A stretch of 5,194 nt of DNA, taken from assembly GCA_029012165.1 (NCBI GenBank), contig JAQXLO010000042.1:1-5194 (forward strand), in the 5' to 3' direction. A model generated the notes under the pieces. It searched no databases, had not been told where the DNA came from, and was given only the letters and a program-made list of their open reading frames with translations. The position numbers and the translations under genes were made by a program. Numbering within the stretch: position 1 is the stretch's first letter; each line of letters starts with the position of its first letter. Below, piece by piece: positions 4,407 to 5,194 of the stretch. The stretch is from Oscillospiraceae bacterium. Lineage in GTDB: Bacteria; Bacillota; Clostridia; Oscillospirales; Acutalibacteraceae.

Positions 4407-5194
4407 TTATAACAAATTGATCGTTTTGACATTTTCGACGGCGTTGTCTCTGGAAATGGCAAGAGTGGGTGCATCTTGATTTCGGTTGATGACATTGCAG
4501 ATCACGGAGTCCTTCAAATATCCCTGCAGGCAAATGGCTGCTTTGCTGTTGCAAATGACATTGGAAATGGATATGTTTGACAGTCCGTCTTTGGGAACGG
4601 TGCCGTAAAGATCCGAGTCTCCGAGCAATATGGTACCGCCGGGTCGATGGTCATCGGGGCAGGTGTCAACAACATTGTCGATCACAACGCTGTGAATGTG
4701 TGCATCCACGGGCAGCAGTCGAATCACAAAGCAAAGGAACGAATGGGCAATCACATTTCTGATGATAATATCGTGAATATCCCGCTCCCGTTTTGTCCAG
4801 TCGTTGGGCATCACATGGGTTGTACGCAGGGAACCGCCTTCGAGGAACGGTTGGTTGTCAGGGGCATAGGCGGTGAGCGCAATCACATCATCGCCTGTTT
4901 GACCAAATATATCGGAAATGGTGATGTGGTGACAGCCGTTGCGAATGTCAATTCCGTCCTGATTTTCCATATTCATCCGCATCCCGTCGATCTCTTTGGA
5001 CATCTGGGCGTCGAAGGAAATATCCCGCAGCGTACCAAAGGAACACGCTTCTAAAGAGATTCCCCAGCCGTGGGAGTTGACAATACGAATATTTTGGATG
5101 GAGAAATTCTCGACATTGGCAAAGAGTATTCCGATGCCTCGCCAATCGCCGTACTGAGACTCACCTTTTTTACCGGCATCGGTTCCGTAAGAAT
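4407..5194 (-). CDS. Glycoside hydrolase family 28-like right-handed beta-helix protein, 5' end outside the window
   Basis: About 261 C-terminal residues are present. The frame is open to the window edge, upstream of the ATG at 5003, which is internal. The sequence shows repeated beta-helix rungs such as IGILFANVENFSIQNIRI, CHHITISDIFGQTGDDVIAL and DIHDIIIRNVIAHS. It carries NQDGID (4964-4947) and GDD (4895-4887), which correspond to the NTD and GDD acidic motifs of polygalacturonases. The GHG histidine motif and the RIK motif are not recognisable; only VIRLL appears near where RIK would be expected. It probably acts on a pectic or other polysaccharide, but substrate and activity are uncertain. 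Signal peptide status cannot be judged. It converges on metI and has no evident functional link to it. Confidence 0.8.
   Translation of the reverse strand, partial: SYGTDAGKKGESQYGDWRGIGILFANVENFSIQNIRIVNSHGWGISLEACSFGTLRDISFDAQMSKEIDGMRMNMENQDGIDIRNGCHHITISDIFGQTGDDVIALTAYAPDNQPFLEGGSLRTTHVMPNDWTKRERDIHDIIIRNVIAHSFLCFVIRLLPVDAHIHSVVIDNVVDTCPDDHRPGGTILLGDSDLYGTVPKDGLSNISISNVICNSKAAICLQGYLKDSVICNVINRNQDAPTLAISRDNAVENVKTINLL

Noticed and set aside
4647..5054. 135-codon + strand frame opposite the beta-helix gene
   Set aside because: It is the complement of beta-helix coding sequence and runs against a frame that stays open to the window edge with clear rung repeats.

Overview
The window looks like chromosomal DNA of a Gram-positive, Clostridia-type bacterium, perhaps an Oscillospiraceae/Ruminococcaceae relative. 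This is an inference from roughly 50% GC, AGGAG-type ribosome binding sites, sigma-A-like promoters, intrinsic terminators, a lipobox-anchored binding protein and a tRNA gene with encoded CCA. Nothing suggests phage, transposon or CRISPR content.

Layout: (1) positions 1-946, + strand: the 3' part of a phosphomannomutase/phosphoglucomutase gene. (2) 947-1660: a 714-base stretch without a large gene, but densely organised. It holds a consensus promoter, a tRNA-Pro(CGG) and its terminator. A second consensus promoter follows, overlapped by an inverted repeat. Then comes a roughly 400-base leader with a 43-codon Met/Cys-rich small ORF, an AT-rich hairpin, an intrinsic-terminator-like hairpin and a further structured element. 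(3) 1661-4282, + strand: a methionine-type ABC importer operon, metQ-metN-metI, with a strong hairpin between metQ and metN and an 8-base overlap between metN and metI. (4) 4283-4406: a convergent intergenic region with hairpins facing both ways. (5) 4407-5194, - strand: the 3' part of a glycoside-hydrolase-28-like right-handed beta-helix protein that runs off the window.

The most striking observation is in metQ. The gene has normal length and a normal lipoprotein signal peptide, but the two halves of the mature protein are in swapped order. The part that normally forms the C-terminal portion of MetQ (beginning TIAIPND-TNE-R) directly follows the lipobox cysteine. The part that normally starts the mature protein (GKTITVAASPTPHAEIL) comes last. 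This is a circular permutation of the NlpA/MetQ family, joined by a new linker of about 20 residues. MetN and MetI have the usual order and motifs.

The second observation is that metQNI appears to be preceded by a leader-peptide attenuation system, not by a SAM riboswitch or T-box. The small ORF has a good ribosome binding site and clustered Met and Cys codons, and an intrinsic terminator lies downstream before metQ. A 7-base segment inside the small ORF is complementary to the 5' arm of that terminator. Together with the palindrome over the -35 box, this suggests two layers of sulfur-amino-acid control. The regulatory role is inference; the sequence elements are directly visible.
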